64,000 nt of DNA, taken from contig NZ_JAHTMW010000027.1 of NCBI RefSeq assembly GCF_026236535.1, forward strand, positions 32,674 through 96,673, read 5' to 3'. The first letter of the stretch is position 1. Every line of letters begins with the position of its first letter. The notes under the pieces were generated by a model. It was not told where the DNA came from, did no database searches, and saw only the letters and a program-made list of their open reading frames with translations. The position numbers were made by a program, and so were the translations under genes. The DNA comes from Streptomyces sp. SKN60. GTDB lineage: Bacteria > Actinomycetota > Actinomycetes > Streptomycetales > Streptomycetaceae. This document shows positions 25,494 to 34,498 of the stretch, piece after piece.

Positions 25494-26705
25494 GTGGATG
25501 CCCAGCTGCTCAGAAGCGTGTTCGCGGTCGTCGAGCGGCGTGCCGAGCACGCCGTCGCCTTCTTCTACTCGCATCTCTTCTGGCACAACCCGGGCATGCG
25601 CGAGCTGTTCCCCGCCGACCTGGCACCCCAGCGGGACCGGCTGTTCGCCGCGCTCACCCATGTGGTGACGCATGTGGAGGACCCCGGGCTCGCGCACTAC
25701 CTGGGGCAGCTGGGCCGGGACCACCGCAAGTTCCTCGCCACGCCCCCGCTCTACTGCGCGGTCGGCGCGAGCCTGCTCGCCGCCTTCGCGCACACCGCCG
25801 GCGCCGCGTGGACGATCGAGGCCGAGAAGGCGTGGACCGAGGCGTACGGGCGGGTCGCCGACCTGATGCAGGCGGGCGCCGAGGAGGCCGTCGCGGAGGG
25901 GGAGCCGGCCTGGTGGGACGCGGACGTCGTGGGCCACGAGCGGTACGGGGACGACCTGACGCTGCTCACGCTGCGCCCGCGCCGCCCCTACCCGTACGCC
26001 GCCGGGCAGTACGCGAGCGTGAGCACGCTCCACCTGCCCCGGGTCTGGCGCACCTACTCCCTCGCCAACGCGCCGCGCCCGGACGGCACCCTGGAGCTGC
26101 ATGTGAGCCGGATCCGGGGCGGGCTGATGAGCACCGCCCTGACCGAGCGGCTACGGGTCGGCGAGACGGTCCGGCTGAGCTCCCCGGGCGGCGCGCTGAC
26201 CGCCCGTACCCCGCCCGGCAAGCCTCGTACGTACATCGCCGGCGGCACCGGCTGGGCGCCGGTGCGGGCGCTGCTCGAAGAGGCGGCGCGGGACGAACCC
26301 GGCCTTGAGGGGCGCCTGTTCGTGGTCGCCCGGGCCAAGGAGTACCTGTACGGGCGGGCCGACGCGCAGCGCCTGTGCGGGCTGCTCCCCGGCCTGCACG
26401 TCACCTACATCACCGCGGCCCCCGGCCGACCCCGCGACCAGGCCACCGAGCGCCTGGTCCAGGTCCTGCGGGCGGGCGTGAACTGGCCCGCCCACGACGT
26501 CTATCTGGCGGGCCCGCCCGGCCTGCTCGACGAGGTGTCGGAGGAGCTGGCCCGCCTCGGCACCGACCCGGTCCGGATCTTCCACGACCGGCTGCCGTCC
26601 GTCGGCCGCTTCCGGACCCGCCCGGCCACCCGCGCGGAGTGGCTCCTCAGCCCGCCGCAGCTCCAGTGGCACAACCCGGACGCCCGCGCCCCGCGCGAGC
26701 CCTAG
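25494..26705 (+). CDS. Flavohemoprotein-like protein (globin + FAD/NAD reductase)
   Basis: A 403-residue fusion. Residues 1-135 are a globin domain with B10 Tyr25 (FFYSHLF) and proximal His77 (GRDHRKF). Residues about 145-245 bind FAD (VWRTYSLANAP, the RxYS motif) and about 250-375 bind NAD(P)H (IAGGTGWAPVRALLEEA and YLAGPPGLLDEV). Such proteins convert NO to nitrate using O2 and NAD(P)H. A leaderless start is likely. A second protein of the same architecture is at 41135-42451. A non-NO role is possible because several actinobacterial members are divergent. Confidence 0.88.
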   Translation: MDAQLLRSVFAVVERRAEHAVAFFYSHLFWHNPGMRELFPADLAPQRDRLFAALTHVVTHVEDPGLAHYLGQLGRDHRKFLATPPLYCAVGASLLAAFAHTAGAAWTIEAEKAWTEAYGRVADLMQAGAEEAVAEGEPAWWDADVVGHERYGDDLTLLTLRPRRPYPYAAGQYASVSTLHLPRVWRTYSLANAPRPDGTLELHVSRIRGGLMSTALTERLRVGETVRLSSPGGALTARTPPGKPRTYIAGGTGWAPVRALLEEAARDEPGLEGRLFVVARAKEYLYGRADAQRLCGLLPGLHVTYITAAPGRPRDQATERLVQVLRAGVNWPAHDVYLAGPPGLLDEVSEELARLGTDPVRIFHDRLPSVGRFRTRPATRAEWLLSPPQLQWHNPDARAPREP

Positions 26706-26712
26706 CAATGTC

Positions 26713-27681
26713 CTACGGGGTTTCCAGGCCCTCCGCCGCGCGGATCGCGTCCCGGTAGAGGCGGCCCGCCGCGCGCAGGGCGGCCTCCGGGTCGACGCCG
26801 GCGGCCTCCGCGCGTACGGCCAGGGCGAGGAGCTCGTAGCCGATGCCGTCGGCGGCCGGGAGCGGCACGTCGAGCCCGGCGGTCCGTACGCGGCCCGCGA
26901 GCTTGGCGGCGAGCGCGAGGCCGGGCTGGCCGAGCGGGACGCCGTCGGTGACGGAGTCGCGCCGCTTCTCCGCGGCCTTGGTGCGCAGCCAGTGCTCCTT
27001 GACGTCCTCCGGGGTCTCGGCGGTCGCGTCGCCGAAGACGTGCGGGTGCCGGTGGATCAGCTTCTCCACGATCGTCCCGGCCACGTCGTCCACCGAGAAC
27101 GGCTCCTCGGCGTCCTCCTCCGCGATCCGGGCGTGGAACACCACCTGGAGCAGCACGTCGCCGAGCTCCTCGCGCAGCGCCTCCCGGTCCTCGTCCTCGA
27201 TGGCCTCGACCAGCTCGTAGGCCTCCTCGATGGCGTACTTCGCGAGGCCCGGGTGCGTCTGCCGCGAGGTCCAGGGGCACTCGCGGCGGATCCGGTCCAT
27301 GACCTGGACGAGGTCGAGCAACCGGGCGCCCGGCAGGTCGTACGAGCCGGGCAGCAGCTCCAGGTCGGGCATGGCGACCCGGCCCGAACCGGCGAGCCGG
27401 GCGAGCCCGTCGGTGAGCGCCCGGTCGCCCTCGCCGGACGGCAGCACGAGCACCGTACGGCCCCCGGCACAGGCCTCGACCAGCTCCTCGGCCGTCGGCC
27501 GCAGCACCTCGACGGTGACCCCGGCCTCCTTCAGGTAGGGCAGCTGGGGGTGGTCCGCGTCCGGGCACAGCACCCGGTCCGCCCCGTGCAGCGCCTGCCA
27601 GGCCGGCCAGGAGAGCAGGCCCGGCGCCACCCGGTGGCTGGCGGTGAGCAGGACGACACGACCACGGTTCTCAGCGTTCAC
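26713..27681 (-). CDS. mazG: Nucleoside triphosphate pyrophosphohydrolase MazG
   Basis: A 322-residue protein. Residues about 120-215 form the MazG fold with metal ligands in EEAYELVEAIEDED and EELGDVLLQVVFHARI; it hydrolyses (d)NTPs to NMP and PPi, removing damaged nucleotides. A second, weaker repeat follows at about 225-315. The N-terminal ~115 residues look like a shortened tetrapyrrole-methylase-like domain, as in mycobacterial MazG. Start GTG 27681. Convergent with the flavohemoprotein gene. Confidence 0.9.
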   Translation of the reverse strand: MNAENRGRVVLLTASHRVAPGLLSWPAWQALHGADRVLCPDADHPQLPYLKEAGVTVEVLRPTAEELVEACAGGRTVLVLPSGEGDRALTDGLARLAGSGRVAMPDLELLPGSYDLPGARLLDLVQVMDRIRRECPWTSRQTHPGLAKYAIEEAYELVEAIEDEDREALREELGDVLLQVVFHARIAEEDAEEPFSVDDVAGTIVEKLIHRHPHVFGDATAETPEDVKEHWLRTKAAEKRRDSVTDGVPLGQPGLALAAKLAGRVRTAGLDVPLPAADGIGYELLALAVRAEAAGVDPEAALRAAGRLYRDAIRAAEGLETP

Positions 27682-27731
27682 ACCTCGAACCTACCCCGTC
27701 GCCGGAAGGCGCCTCGGGCCCAGGCCCAGGC

Positions 27732-28379
27732 TCAGGCCCCGGCCTCCACGGCCGCCGGCTTGGTGATCTGCCGTACCCACGGCGCCGTGTACGTCCCCAG
27801 CTGGATCTTCTCGTCGTCCCAGCTGCCGTAGCGCGGGTTCACGTCGATCTTCAGCTCCTTGGACGCCTTGCTGAAGGCCTCCGTGAGCTTCTTCTGCCCC
27901 TCCGGGGTGTTGGTGATCCCCAGCTTGGACGCGATCTTGTTCATGAGGACGGCCCGGCGGGCCACGTCGTCGATCTGGTCCGGCGCCACCCCGCGCTGCT
28001 GCAGCAGGGCGGTCGCCATCTGCTGCTCGCCGCCGCTCTGCCGGACGAAGTCGCTGCGGGCCTGCTGGACCTCGGCGCGGCTGACGGTGACCCCGTTGTC
28101 CTCGCCGACCTTCCGCGCCACCCGGTCGAAGATCATGTCGTGCAGCTTCTGGCGGCTGAGGTCGCCGGTCTCGCGGATCAGCTGCTCCGCGTTGGGCGAG
28201 GCCTGCTGCGCCGTGCGCACGTCGGCGACCTGGGCCTGGAGGCTGGACACGTCGATCCGCTGTCCGCCGACGACGGCCGCCGCGCCCGGATGGGCGTCAC
28301 TGCCGCAGGCGGTGAGCAGCGGGGCCGCGGCGAGCAGCGTCGCGGCGGCGGAGACGGAGAGCGCAGTGCGGCGGTGCAA
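27732..28379 (-). CDS. SurA N-terminal domain lipoprotein
   Basis: A 215-residue lipoprotein: signal peptide with lipobox LLTAC at about residues 21-25. Residues 35-150 resemble the SurA/trigger-factor peptide-binding chaperone region (DLSRQKLHDMIFDRVARKVG). No PPIase domain follows. It is probably a surface-attached chaperone that aids secreted proteins. The start appears to be TTG 28379, with GGGAGG 5-6 bases before it; it lies 50 bases downstream of mazG's start region in the same direction, so mazG may be cotranscribed. Confidence 0.85.
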   Translation of the reverse strand: MHRRTALSVSAAATLLAAAPLLTACGSDAHPGAAAVVGGQRIDVSSLQAQVADVRTAQQASPNAEQLIRETGDLSRQKLHDMIFDRVARKVGEDNGVTVSRAEVQQARSDFVRQSGGEQQMATALLQQRGVAPDQIDDVARRAVLMNKIASKLGITNTPEGQKKLTEAFSKASKELKIDVNPRYGSWDDEKIQLGTYTAPWVRQITKPAAVEAGA

Positions 28380-28460
28380 AGGAGCCTCCCGGCGTGGGTC
28401 GTGCGTCAGTGGAACGACCGTGCGGTGATCGATGTTAGGCAGTCGTCGTGGCGCGGGCCA

Positions 28461-28910
28461 CTACTTCGTGACGACTGTTTCGGTCAACGACTCACGTGTT
28501 CGGGTGGTGTCGGGTCCCAGCATGATCGTCCGGGAGAGCACGAAGGTGACCGGGATCGCCGCCGCCGCGGCGATCAGCGGTGCGTAGGTGCTGTCGACGT
28601 CCATGAGGTCGACGAGGACGTAGACGCCGACGGTCGTGATGACGAAGTTCGCCGCGTTGGTCAGCGGGAACAGCAGGAACTTCTTCCAGGTGGGGCGGGT
28701 GCGGTAGGTGAAGTACGAGGTGAGGAAGAAGGAGCCGACCATGGACAGCGCGAAGGCGAGGACATGGGCGGTGATGTACGGCACCCACAGCCCGAAGAGC
28801 AGGTAGAGCCCGTAGTACGTGCCGGTGTTGACGACGCCGACCAGGCCGAACCGCACCACCTGCCCGACGGTGTTCCTCGTGGTACTCGGCGTCATGGGCC
28901 GTGTCGTCAT
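28461..28910 (-). CDS. GtrA/GtcA-family membrane protein (lipid-linked sugar flippase)
   Basis: A 149-residue protein with four membrane helices starting near residue 18 (VRFGLVGVVNTGTYYGLYLL) and the family pattern ALSMVGSFFLTSYFTYR. GtrA/GtcA proteins are thought to move undecaprenyl-phosphate-sugar across the membrane. ATG 28908-28910 overlaps the stop of the GT2 gene (ATGA), so the two are translationally coupled and functionally linked. Confidence 0.88.
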   Translation of the reverse strand: MTTRPMTPSTTRNTVGQVVRFGLVGVVNTGTYYGLYLLFGLWVPYITAHVLAFALSMVGSFFLTSYFTYRTRPTWKKFLLFPLTNAANFVITTVGVYVLVDLMDVDSTYAPLIAAAAAIPVTFVLSRTIMLGPDTTRTRESLTETVVTK

Positions 28911-29866
28911 CGGCGGACGAGTTCCTGCTCTTCCCGGGGCGCGGGGACGCGCGTGTTGGTGGCCTTGACCAGATAGTGCGGGCGGCGCTTCACCTCGTAG
29001 TAGATGCGGCCCACGTACTCGCCGACCAGGCCGAGCATCACCATCTGGACGCCGGCGAGCGCCGTGACCGTCACGAGCAGGGTGACATAACCGGGCGTGT
29101 CCACGCCGTTCACCAAGGCGACACCGACGATCCAGGCGGCGTACGCGAATGCCACCGCGACCAGGATCATTCCGAGATATACGGCGGCCCGGAGCGGCTT
29201 GTTGTTGAAGGAGAGAAGGCCGTCGAGACCGTAGTTGAGCAGCTTTCCGAACGTCCATTTCGAACGGCCCTGCTCGCGCACCGCGTTCTCGTACTCGAAG
29301 GTCGTCGACTTGAATCCGACCCAGGCGAAGAGCCCCTTGGAGAAACGGTTGTATTCGGTCAGTTCGAGAACGGCGTCGACCGTGCGGCGGGAAAGCAGCC
29401 GGAAGTCGCCGACGCCGTCGACCAGCTCGACGTCCACCAGGCGGTTGATCGCCCAGTAGTAGGCGCGGGCGGTGAGCGTGCGGGTGACCCGGTCGCCGGT
29501 GCGCGTGCGCCGGGCGATGACCTGGTCGTATCCCTCGGTGTGCAGCGCCAGCATGCGGTGCACGAGCTCCGGCGGGTGCTGCAGGTCGGCGTCCATGATC
29601 ACGACGGCGTCGCCGGCGGCGGCCCGGAGGCCGGCCAGCATGGCGGCCTCCTTGCCGAAGTTGCGGCTGAAGGAGACATAGCGCGCCCGGGGATCGCCGT
29701 CGGCGATCCCCTCCAGAAGGGGGAGCGTTCGGTCACGGCTTCCGTCGTCCACGTAAACGATCTCGAATTCTCCGTCGAAACGGGAGAGTTCGGCCGTCAC
29801 CTGGTCGTGGAAGCGACCGATGATCTCTTCTTCGTTGAAGCACGGGACCACGATCGAGAGCAGCAC
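28907..29866 (-). CDS. Polyprenyl-phosphate glycosyltransferase, GT2 (GtrB/CsbB type)
   Basis: A 319-residue enzyme. The GT-A domain has IVVPCFNEEEIIGRF, VYVDDGSRDRT, MDADLQHPPEL (DxD-type) and QxxRW-like EQGRSKWTFGKL. Two C-terminal membrane helices (about 230-285) are typical of GtrB/CsbB/DPM1-like enzymes that load a sugar onto undecaprenyl phosphate. GTG start at 29866. Coupled to the GtrA-like gene and divergent from YfhO; together they fit a three-component glycosylation module. Confidence 0.92.
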   Translation of the reverse strand: MLLSIVVPCFNEEEIIGRFHDQVTAELSRFDGEFEIVYVDDGSRDRTLPLLEGIADGDPRARYVSFSRNFGKEAAMLAGLRAAAGDAVVIMDADLQHPPELVHRMLALHTEGYDQVIARRTRTGDRVTRTLTARAYYWAINRLVDVELVDGVGDFRLLSRRTVDAVLELTEYNRFSKGLFAWVGFKSTTFEYENAVREQGRSKWTFGKLLNYGLDGLLSFNNKPLRAAVYLGMILVAVAFAYAAWIVGVALVNGVDTPGYVTLLVTVTALAGVQMVMLGLVGEYVGRIYYEVKRRPHYLVKATNTRVPAPREEQELVRR

Positions 29867-29962
29867 GGATCACACGACAACCGGTCCGGATGTCGCCGCC
29901 GGATTCCACCGGTGACCACGAGGCGACCATTGAATGAACTGCCCGCCGCCGGGGACGATTTC

Positions 29963-32302
29963 ATGATCTGCCCTGCCATATTCGACACCACGATGAACAT
30001 CAGCGGGAACAGAATCAGGCACCGGATCGGGAACAGGATCGGGAAAAGCCGCGGCGGCCCTTCGGCGCTCGCGGCGCTGCTCACCGTCGTCGCCGTGTGC
30101 GCCGGGGACGCGGTCGCCACCACCTTCCCGTTCGGCCACCACCGGCGCAGCGTGAACGACCTGGGCAACCAGTTCCTGCCCTTCCACGCGCGCCTGTGGG
30201 ACCTGCTGCACGGGCGGGCCGACGGCGGGCTGCTCCTGAACTGGCAGTCGGGCTGGGGCACCAGCTTCCTGCCCGATCTGGGCACCTATCTGACCAGCCC
30301 GTTCGCCCCTCTGGTGGCGCTCGCGCCGCGCGCCGACCTGGCGTACGCGCTGTACGCGATCACCGTCCTGAAGACGGCGACGGCCGCGGCCGCGATGGCC
30401 TTCCTGCTGCCCAGGCTCCGGCCGGTGGCCGGGGGCCGGACCCCGTGGTGGGTGCCGGGGGTGCTCGGCGCGGCGTACGGCCTGTGCGGCTGGGCGATCC
30501 TGGAGGCCGTCTACAACCCCATGTGGATGGACGGCCTGATCGCGTTCCCGCTGCTCTGCCTCGTGGGGGTGTGGGTACGGGAGGGGCGGCGGCCGCTGCT
30601 CGGCCCGCTGGTCGTCGCGCTCTGCTGGACCGCCAACTTCTACACCGCCTACATGGCGACCCTCGGCGCAGCGCTCGTTCTGATCGTCACCGCCCCGCGC
30701 CGGCGGGTGATCCTGCGCGGTGCCCTCACCGTGCTCCTCGGCGTGGGCCTCGCGACGCCGGTCCTGGTGCCGGTGTCCCTGGGGACGCGGTACGCCTACC
30801 CCGGCGTCGTCCGGGACTTCGCACCGGCCGGCGGCGCGGACCTCGCGGCCCGCCTGATGCCCGCCACGTACGGCTTCTCCACGCCGGCCCTGTTCGTCTT
30901 CACGGCCGTCCCGGTGCTTGCGGCCTCCCTCCTCTTCCGGCGCGAGTGGCTGTGGCCGGCGGTCGTGACCGGCGTCGCGCTGTCCTTCCAGTTCGGGCCG
31001 ACGCACCTGGTGTGGCACGTCTTTGCGACGCCGAACGGCAGCCCGTACCGCCAGACCTTCGTCCTCGCGGGCGTCCTGGTGATCGCCGCGTGGGCGGCGG
31101 TCGCCGACGGCCCGCCGGACCGGCGCTCGCTGCTCGGCGGCGTCGCCGTCGTCGGGGTGCTCGCGCTCGGCGCGCTGGGCAGCGGGGAGGCGACGCCGTG
31201 GGGCTGGGCGCTGTTCGCGGCGGGCCTCGCGGTCGTGCTCGTACGGCACCGGCGCCTGGCCCTGCCCCTCCTCGCCGCCGTCCTCGTCGCGCAGGCCGCC
31301 GCGACCACGGCGTGGGGCGACAAGGAGCGGCTGCGGCGGCTCGACGACTACCCGGCGTGGAGCGCCGCCGACACCCGACGGTACAAGGCGCTCGACCGGG
31401 CCGACGGCTGGCCGGCGTACCGCGTGGACTCCGGCCGGCCGCAGACCACCGGCAACGAGCCGATGATGCTCGGCGGCCAGGGCGGCGCCTACTACAGCAG
31501 CCTCACCCCCGACGTCCTCACCCGCACCATGGCGGCGCTCGGCGTCGGCTGGACCTCGCGCGGGCGCAACCTGCAGAGCCTCGACAACCCGGTCACGGAC
31601 GCCCTGTTCGCGGTCGGCGCGCGCCTGCGGGACGGCGGCCTCGTCCGTACGGCCACCCCGCCGGCGCCCCTGGTGACCCTCCGGCCCCCGGGCCCGCCCC
31701 CGGCCTACGGCCCCTCCCCCTTCCGCAACCAGGAACTCCTCCTGGGCGCCCGGGTGTACGAGCCCCCGACGCCCTCCGGCGCCTGCCGCGTCGGCACCGA
31801 GGTCTTCTTCTGGTCCCCCGACTACACGGGCCCGGCCTCCCTCGCCGGCCGTACGGTGAAGCTGCGCGGCCAGCTGCTGAAGTGGCGCGCGGCCCTGGTC
31901 TCGCTGGGCGTCCAGCGGGTGCCGGGCCTGAAGCCCCGCATCCCCGCCAAGGGCGAACTCGCCTGCCTGGACCACACCCGCCTGCGCGCCGCCGTCACCG
32001 CGCTCCGGGCCTCCGCGCCGCCCACGGTCGACGTCACCTCCACCGGCTTCCACGCCACCCTGCGCCCAGGCACGACCGGCACCCTCGTCCTGTCGGCGCC
32101 GAGCATCCCCGGCTGGCACTGCGACGGCCGGTCGGCGGAGTCGTACGGCGGCCTGGTCGCCGTCCCGGTGACACCGGACCGGGGTGAGGTGACGTGCGCC
32201 TTCCGCCCGCCGGGCCTGCGGCTCGGCCTGGCGGCGGCGGGGGCGTCGGTACTGGCGCTGGCGGGGTGGGTGCTGTGGACACGGCGTCGCTACAGCTCGT
32301 AG
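29963..32302 (+). CDS. YfhO-family membrane glycosyltransferase-like protein (GT-C fold)
   Basis: A 779-residue protein with about 12 hydrophobic segments in the first 470 residues and a large extracytoplasmic C-terminal domain ending in one more helix (LGLAAAGASVLALAGWVLW). The first outer loop carries SVNDLGNQFLPFHARLWDLL, matching the Asp/Gln-rich catalytic loop of YfhO. In Bacillus and Listeria, YfhO takes the sugar from the CsbB/GtrA product and puts it on teichoic acid. Start could be ATG 29963 or ATG 29993; no strong Shine-Dalgarno for either. The 3' end overlaps the next convergent gene by 13 bp. Confidence 0.85.
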   Translation: MICPAIFDTTMNISGNRIRHRIGNRIGKSRGGPSALAALLTVVAVCAGDAVATTFPFGHHRRSVNDLGNQFLPFHARLWDLLHGRADGGLLLNWQSGWGTSFLPDLGTYLTSPFAPLVALAPRADLAYALYAITVLKTATAAAAMAFLLPRLRPVAGGRTPWWVPGVLGAAYGLCGWAILEAVYNPMWMDGLIAFPLLCLVGVWVREGRRPLLGPLVVALCWTANFYTAYMATLGAALVLIVTAPRRRVILRGALTVLLGVGLATPVLVPVSLGTRYAYPGVVRDFAPAGGADLAARLMPATYGFSTPALFVFTAVPVLAASLLFRREWLWPAVVTGVALSFQFGPTHLVWHVFATPNGSPYRQTFVLAGVLVIAAWAAVADGPPDRRSLLGGVAVVGVLALGALGSGEATPWGWALFAAGLAVVLVRHRRLALPLLAAVLVAQAAATTAWGDKERLRRLDDYPAWSAADTRRYKALDRADGWPAYRVDSGRPQTTGNEPMMLGGQGGAYYSSLTPDVLTRTMAALGVGWTSRGRNLQSLDNPVTDALFAVGARLRDGGLVRTATPPAPLVTLRPPGPPPAYGPSPFRNQELLLGARVYEPPTPSGACRVGTEVFFWSPDYTGPASLAGRTVKLRGQLLKWRAALVSLGVQRVPGLKPRIPAKGELACLDHTRLRAAVTALRASAPPTVDVTSTGFHATLRPGTTGTLVLSAPSIPGWHCDGRSAESYGGLVAVPVTPDRGEVTCAFRPPGLRLGLAAAGASVLALAGWVLWTRRRYSS

Positions 32303-32715
32303 TCCTGGGCCAGTTCCTCCCAGCGAATGCCGCGCAGCGCAAGATCGGCGTCCTCGCCCGCCGGCACCACCGGTTCCGGCTGGAACCAGACGACGACGAG
32401 GGAGGAACCATCCATCGCCCGGTCGAGCGCCGCGGAATCGAAGACACCGATACAGGCCACGCCGGGCAGCACCTCGACGGGACCGAAGGCGCCGCCGCCG
32501 ACGGAATCGTCCGGGTACTCGCGGGAGGGCTCCACGAGGTGCACCGGCAGGGAGGAATACGCCCGCTCCGCGAGCCGCTGGAACCAGTCGACCCTGCGGT
32601 CGTTGACCCGCTTGCACGGGTAGCCCTCCAGCATCCCCCCGTACGTCTCGGACATCCGCAGCTCGGTGAGCTCGATCGAACGACCGGACGTGAGGACGAT
32701 GCGACCCAGTGACAT
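32290..32715 (-). CDS. Conserved hypothetical protein
   Basis: A 141-residue acidic soluble protein with no signal peptide. Strand-rich; the pattern SLGRIVLTSGRSIELTELRM then YGGMLEGYPCKRVNDRRVDW is probably a small beta domain. I do not recognise a family. It converges on YfhO with a 13-bp overlap of stop regions. Confidence 0.7.
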   Translation of the reverse strand: MSLGRIVLTSGRSIELTELRMSETYGGMLEGYPCKRVNDRRVDWFQRLAERAYSSLPVHLVEPSREYPDDSVGGGAFGPVEVLPGVACIGVFDSAALDRAMDGSSLVVVWFQPEPVVPAGEDADLALRGIRWEELAQDYEL

Positions 32716-32735
32716 GCCGACACCCTATGCGTGCA

Positions 32736-33764
32736 TCAGGGCGTGTTCAGGTTCTGCGTGGTGGTGTTGCTGGCGCCGGGGCTCTTGATGTTGTTGTTGA
32801 CGCTGATGTTGTTGAACATCGGCAGGACGCCGCTGAGGTTGATGGGCAGGATCGACCCGGAGCCGTTGCCTCCTCCGTTGTTCCCTCCCGTCTGTTCGTA
32901 GGTGATGGTCACCGAAGCCGGGCCGGTGGCAGGTCCGGACGTACCGCCCGCCGGGACGCGGTTGGATCCGCCACCGCCGCCGCCGGGCCCAAAGGCCCCG
33001 TCAGTAATCCCCTCGCAGCCGCCGCCTCCGCCGCCACCGAACCAGCCGGCTCCGCCGCCTCCGCCGGAGAAGGGCTCGCCGCCGTTGCCGCCCGTACCGG
33101 CGCCGCCGGGGGTGCCGGGCACAGGGGGGCCGGGCAGGGGGCCGTCTTCGGGGCATGCCGCTCCACCCGCGCCGGGGGTCGTCTGGGTTCCCCCGCCTCC
33201 CCCTCCGCCGCTGCTGGGCCTGCTGCCACCCGTCTGACCGGTGACTCCGGCGTCTCCTCCGGTCAACTCGGGAGCGGGGGAGGAGTCGCCGCCGGCTCCG
33301 CCGCCTCCGCCGCCGCCCGCGACGATGAGCCGGGGGTCGGTGGCGCTGACGCCGGTGAGGTTGCAGCCGGGGCTGGTGGAGTCGCAGGTGCGCACGTCGC
33401 TGGCTCCGCCGCCCCTGCCGCCGTTGCCGTCGCCACCCGATGCGCCTCCGCCTGTGTCGACGTTGACATAGAGGGTGGTCGTGCCTGACGGCACGTTGAC
33501 GGTGCCGGTGACGGTTGAGCCGTCTCCGCCCACTCCTCCAAAGGCCCCGTTCCCACCTGCGGCGCCGGTGGCGGAGATGGTCAGTTGGGTGACGCCTGCC
33601 GGGACGGTGAAGGGCTGGTTCGCGCCGGGGGTGAAGGTGACGCTCACGGGCGCCGCCTGGGCGGGTGCCGCCAGGGGCCCCACCAGCGCGGCCGGCAGCG
33701 CCGCCGCGGCGAGCAGCAGGGCGCCACGTCGTGGGGATACCGCATGATGCATGGTCAGTCTCAC
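32736..33764 (-). CDS. Secreted glycine-rich protein
   Basis: A 342-residue protein. Signal peptide residues 1-37 end in AQA. Then a repeat-free beta segment (VTFTPGANQPFTVPAGVTQL) of the glycine-rich-domain type, about 180 residues of Gly-rich sequence with poly-Gly runs, and a C-terminal Asn/Thr/Ser-rich tail (FNNISVNNNIKSPGASNTTT). Three or four cysteines lie in the Gly-rich part. There is no sortase motif. Start GTG 33764 has GAGGAG 8 bases upstream. Likely a surface or matrix protein; exact role unknown. Confidence 0.8.
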   Translation of the reverse strand: MRLTMHHAVSPRRGALLLAAAALPAALVGPLAAPAQAAPVSVTFTPGANQPFTVPAGVTQLTISATGAAGGNGAFGGVGGDGSTVTGTVNVPSGTTTLYVNVDTGGGASGGDGNGGRGGGASDVRTCDSTSPGCNLTGVSATDPRLIVAGGGGGGGAGGDSSPAPELTGGDAGVTGQTGGSRPSSGGGGGGGTQTTPGAGGAACPEDGPLPGPPVPGTPGGAGTGGNGGEPFSGGGGGAGWFGGGGGGGCEGITDGAFGPGGGGGGSNRVPAGGTSGPATGPASVTITYEQTGGNNGGGNGSGSILPINLSGVLPMFNNISVNNNIKSPGASNTTTQNLNTP

Positions 33765-33931
33765 GCTCGGGACTCCTCGACAAGGGGGTGCCGCACGGGG
33801 GGGACGTTCCGGTCCCTACCGGAAACTCCGCCGATCAAGCCACACCGAGCCGACACGAGGCATGCGGACACACCGCCGCATACATCGCCGCGACCAATAG
33901 TCCTCAAGTCGGAGGAGCACATCGCCCGACA

Positions 33932-33949
33932 GTGTGACTCAGGTCACAC
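33932..33949. promoter_or_regulatory. GTGTGAC-N4-GTCACAC inverted repeat (Crp-type site)
   Basis: A perfect 7-bp inverted repeat. It fits the E. coli CRP consensus TGTGA-N6-TCACA and the Streptomyces pattern GTG-N6-GNCAC exactly. It is about 80 bases upstream of the AhpD-like start. No other gene-like sequence is in 33765-34027. Confidence 0.6.
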
Positions 33950-34027
33950 CAGAGCCTGTCACAGACGCTCCGGCCGTCTCGTCATAGGGGTGTAGCGACG
34001 ATGAGAACGGCACAAAAGGAGCCCATC

Positions 34028-34498
34028 ATGGAACCCCGCCTCAACCCCTTCACCAGCCCGACCGCCGGCAAGCTCATCAAGCACCTCGCAGCCGCCGGCA
34101 ACGCCGTCACCGCGTCCGGAGTGCCCGTCCTGACCCAGGAACTGGTGAAGATCCGCGCCAGCCAGATCAACGGCTGCGCCTTCTGCCTCGACATGCACAC
34201 CAAGGAGGCCGAGGCGGCCGGCGAGACCACACAGCGGCTGATCATGGTCGGCGCCTGGCGCGAGGCGAAGGTCTTCACCGACGCCGAGCGCGCCGCACTC
34301 GAACTCGCCGAGCTGGGCACCCGTATCGCCGACGGCACGGGCATCCCGGACGACGTCTGGCAGAACGCGGCCAAGTACTACGACGAGGAGCAGCTCCTCG
34401 GCATCGTCGGCCTGATCGCCCTGATCAACGCCTTCAACCGCATGAACGTCCTGCTCCAGGTCCCGGGCGGCGACTACCAGGTCGGCCAGTTCGCCTGA
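34028..34498 (+). CDS. Carboxymuconolactone decarboxylase/AhpD-like protein
   Basis: A 156-residue alkylhydroperoxidase D-like protein. The redox centre is CAFC followed by LDMHTKEA (CxxC-x3-H), as in AhpD-type proteins that reduce peroxides through a thiol relay. ATG 34028 has AAAGGAG 6 bases upstream. A Crp-type palindrome lies in its promoter. Its last 25 bp overlap the 3' end of the convergent gene. Confidence 0.88.
   Translation: MEPRLNPFTSPTAGKLIKHLAAAGNAVTASGVPVLTQELVKIRASQINGCAFCLDMHTKEAEAAGETTQRLIMVGAWREAKVFTDAERAALELAELGTRIADGTGIPDDVWQNAAKYYDEEQLLGIVGLIALINAFNRMNVLLQVPGGDYQVGQFA

Noticed and set aside
30097..32187. 696-codon alternative frame inside YfhO
   Set aside because: It is Arg/Pro-rich without hydrophobic segments; the chosen frame has regular membrane helices and the YfhO loop.
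33001..33480. Possible CRISPR or repeat array in the glycine-rich gene
   Set aside because: The repetition is GGN codon usage in a coding region; there are no regular spacers.
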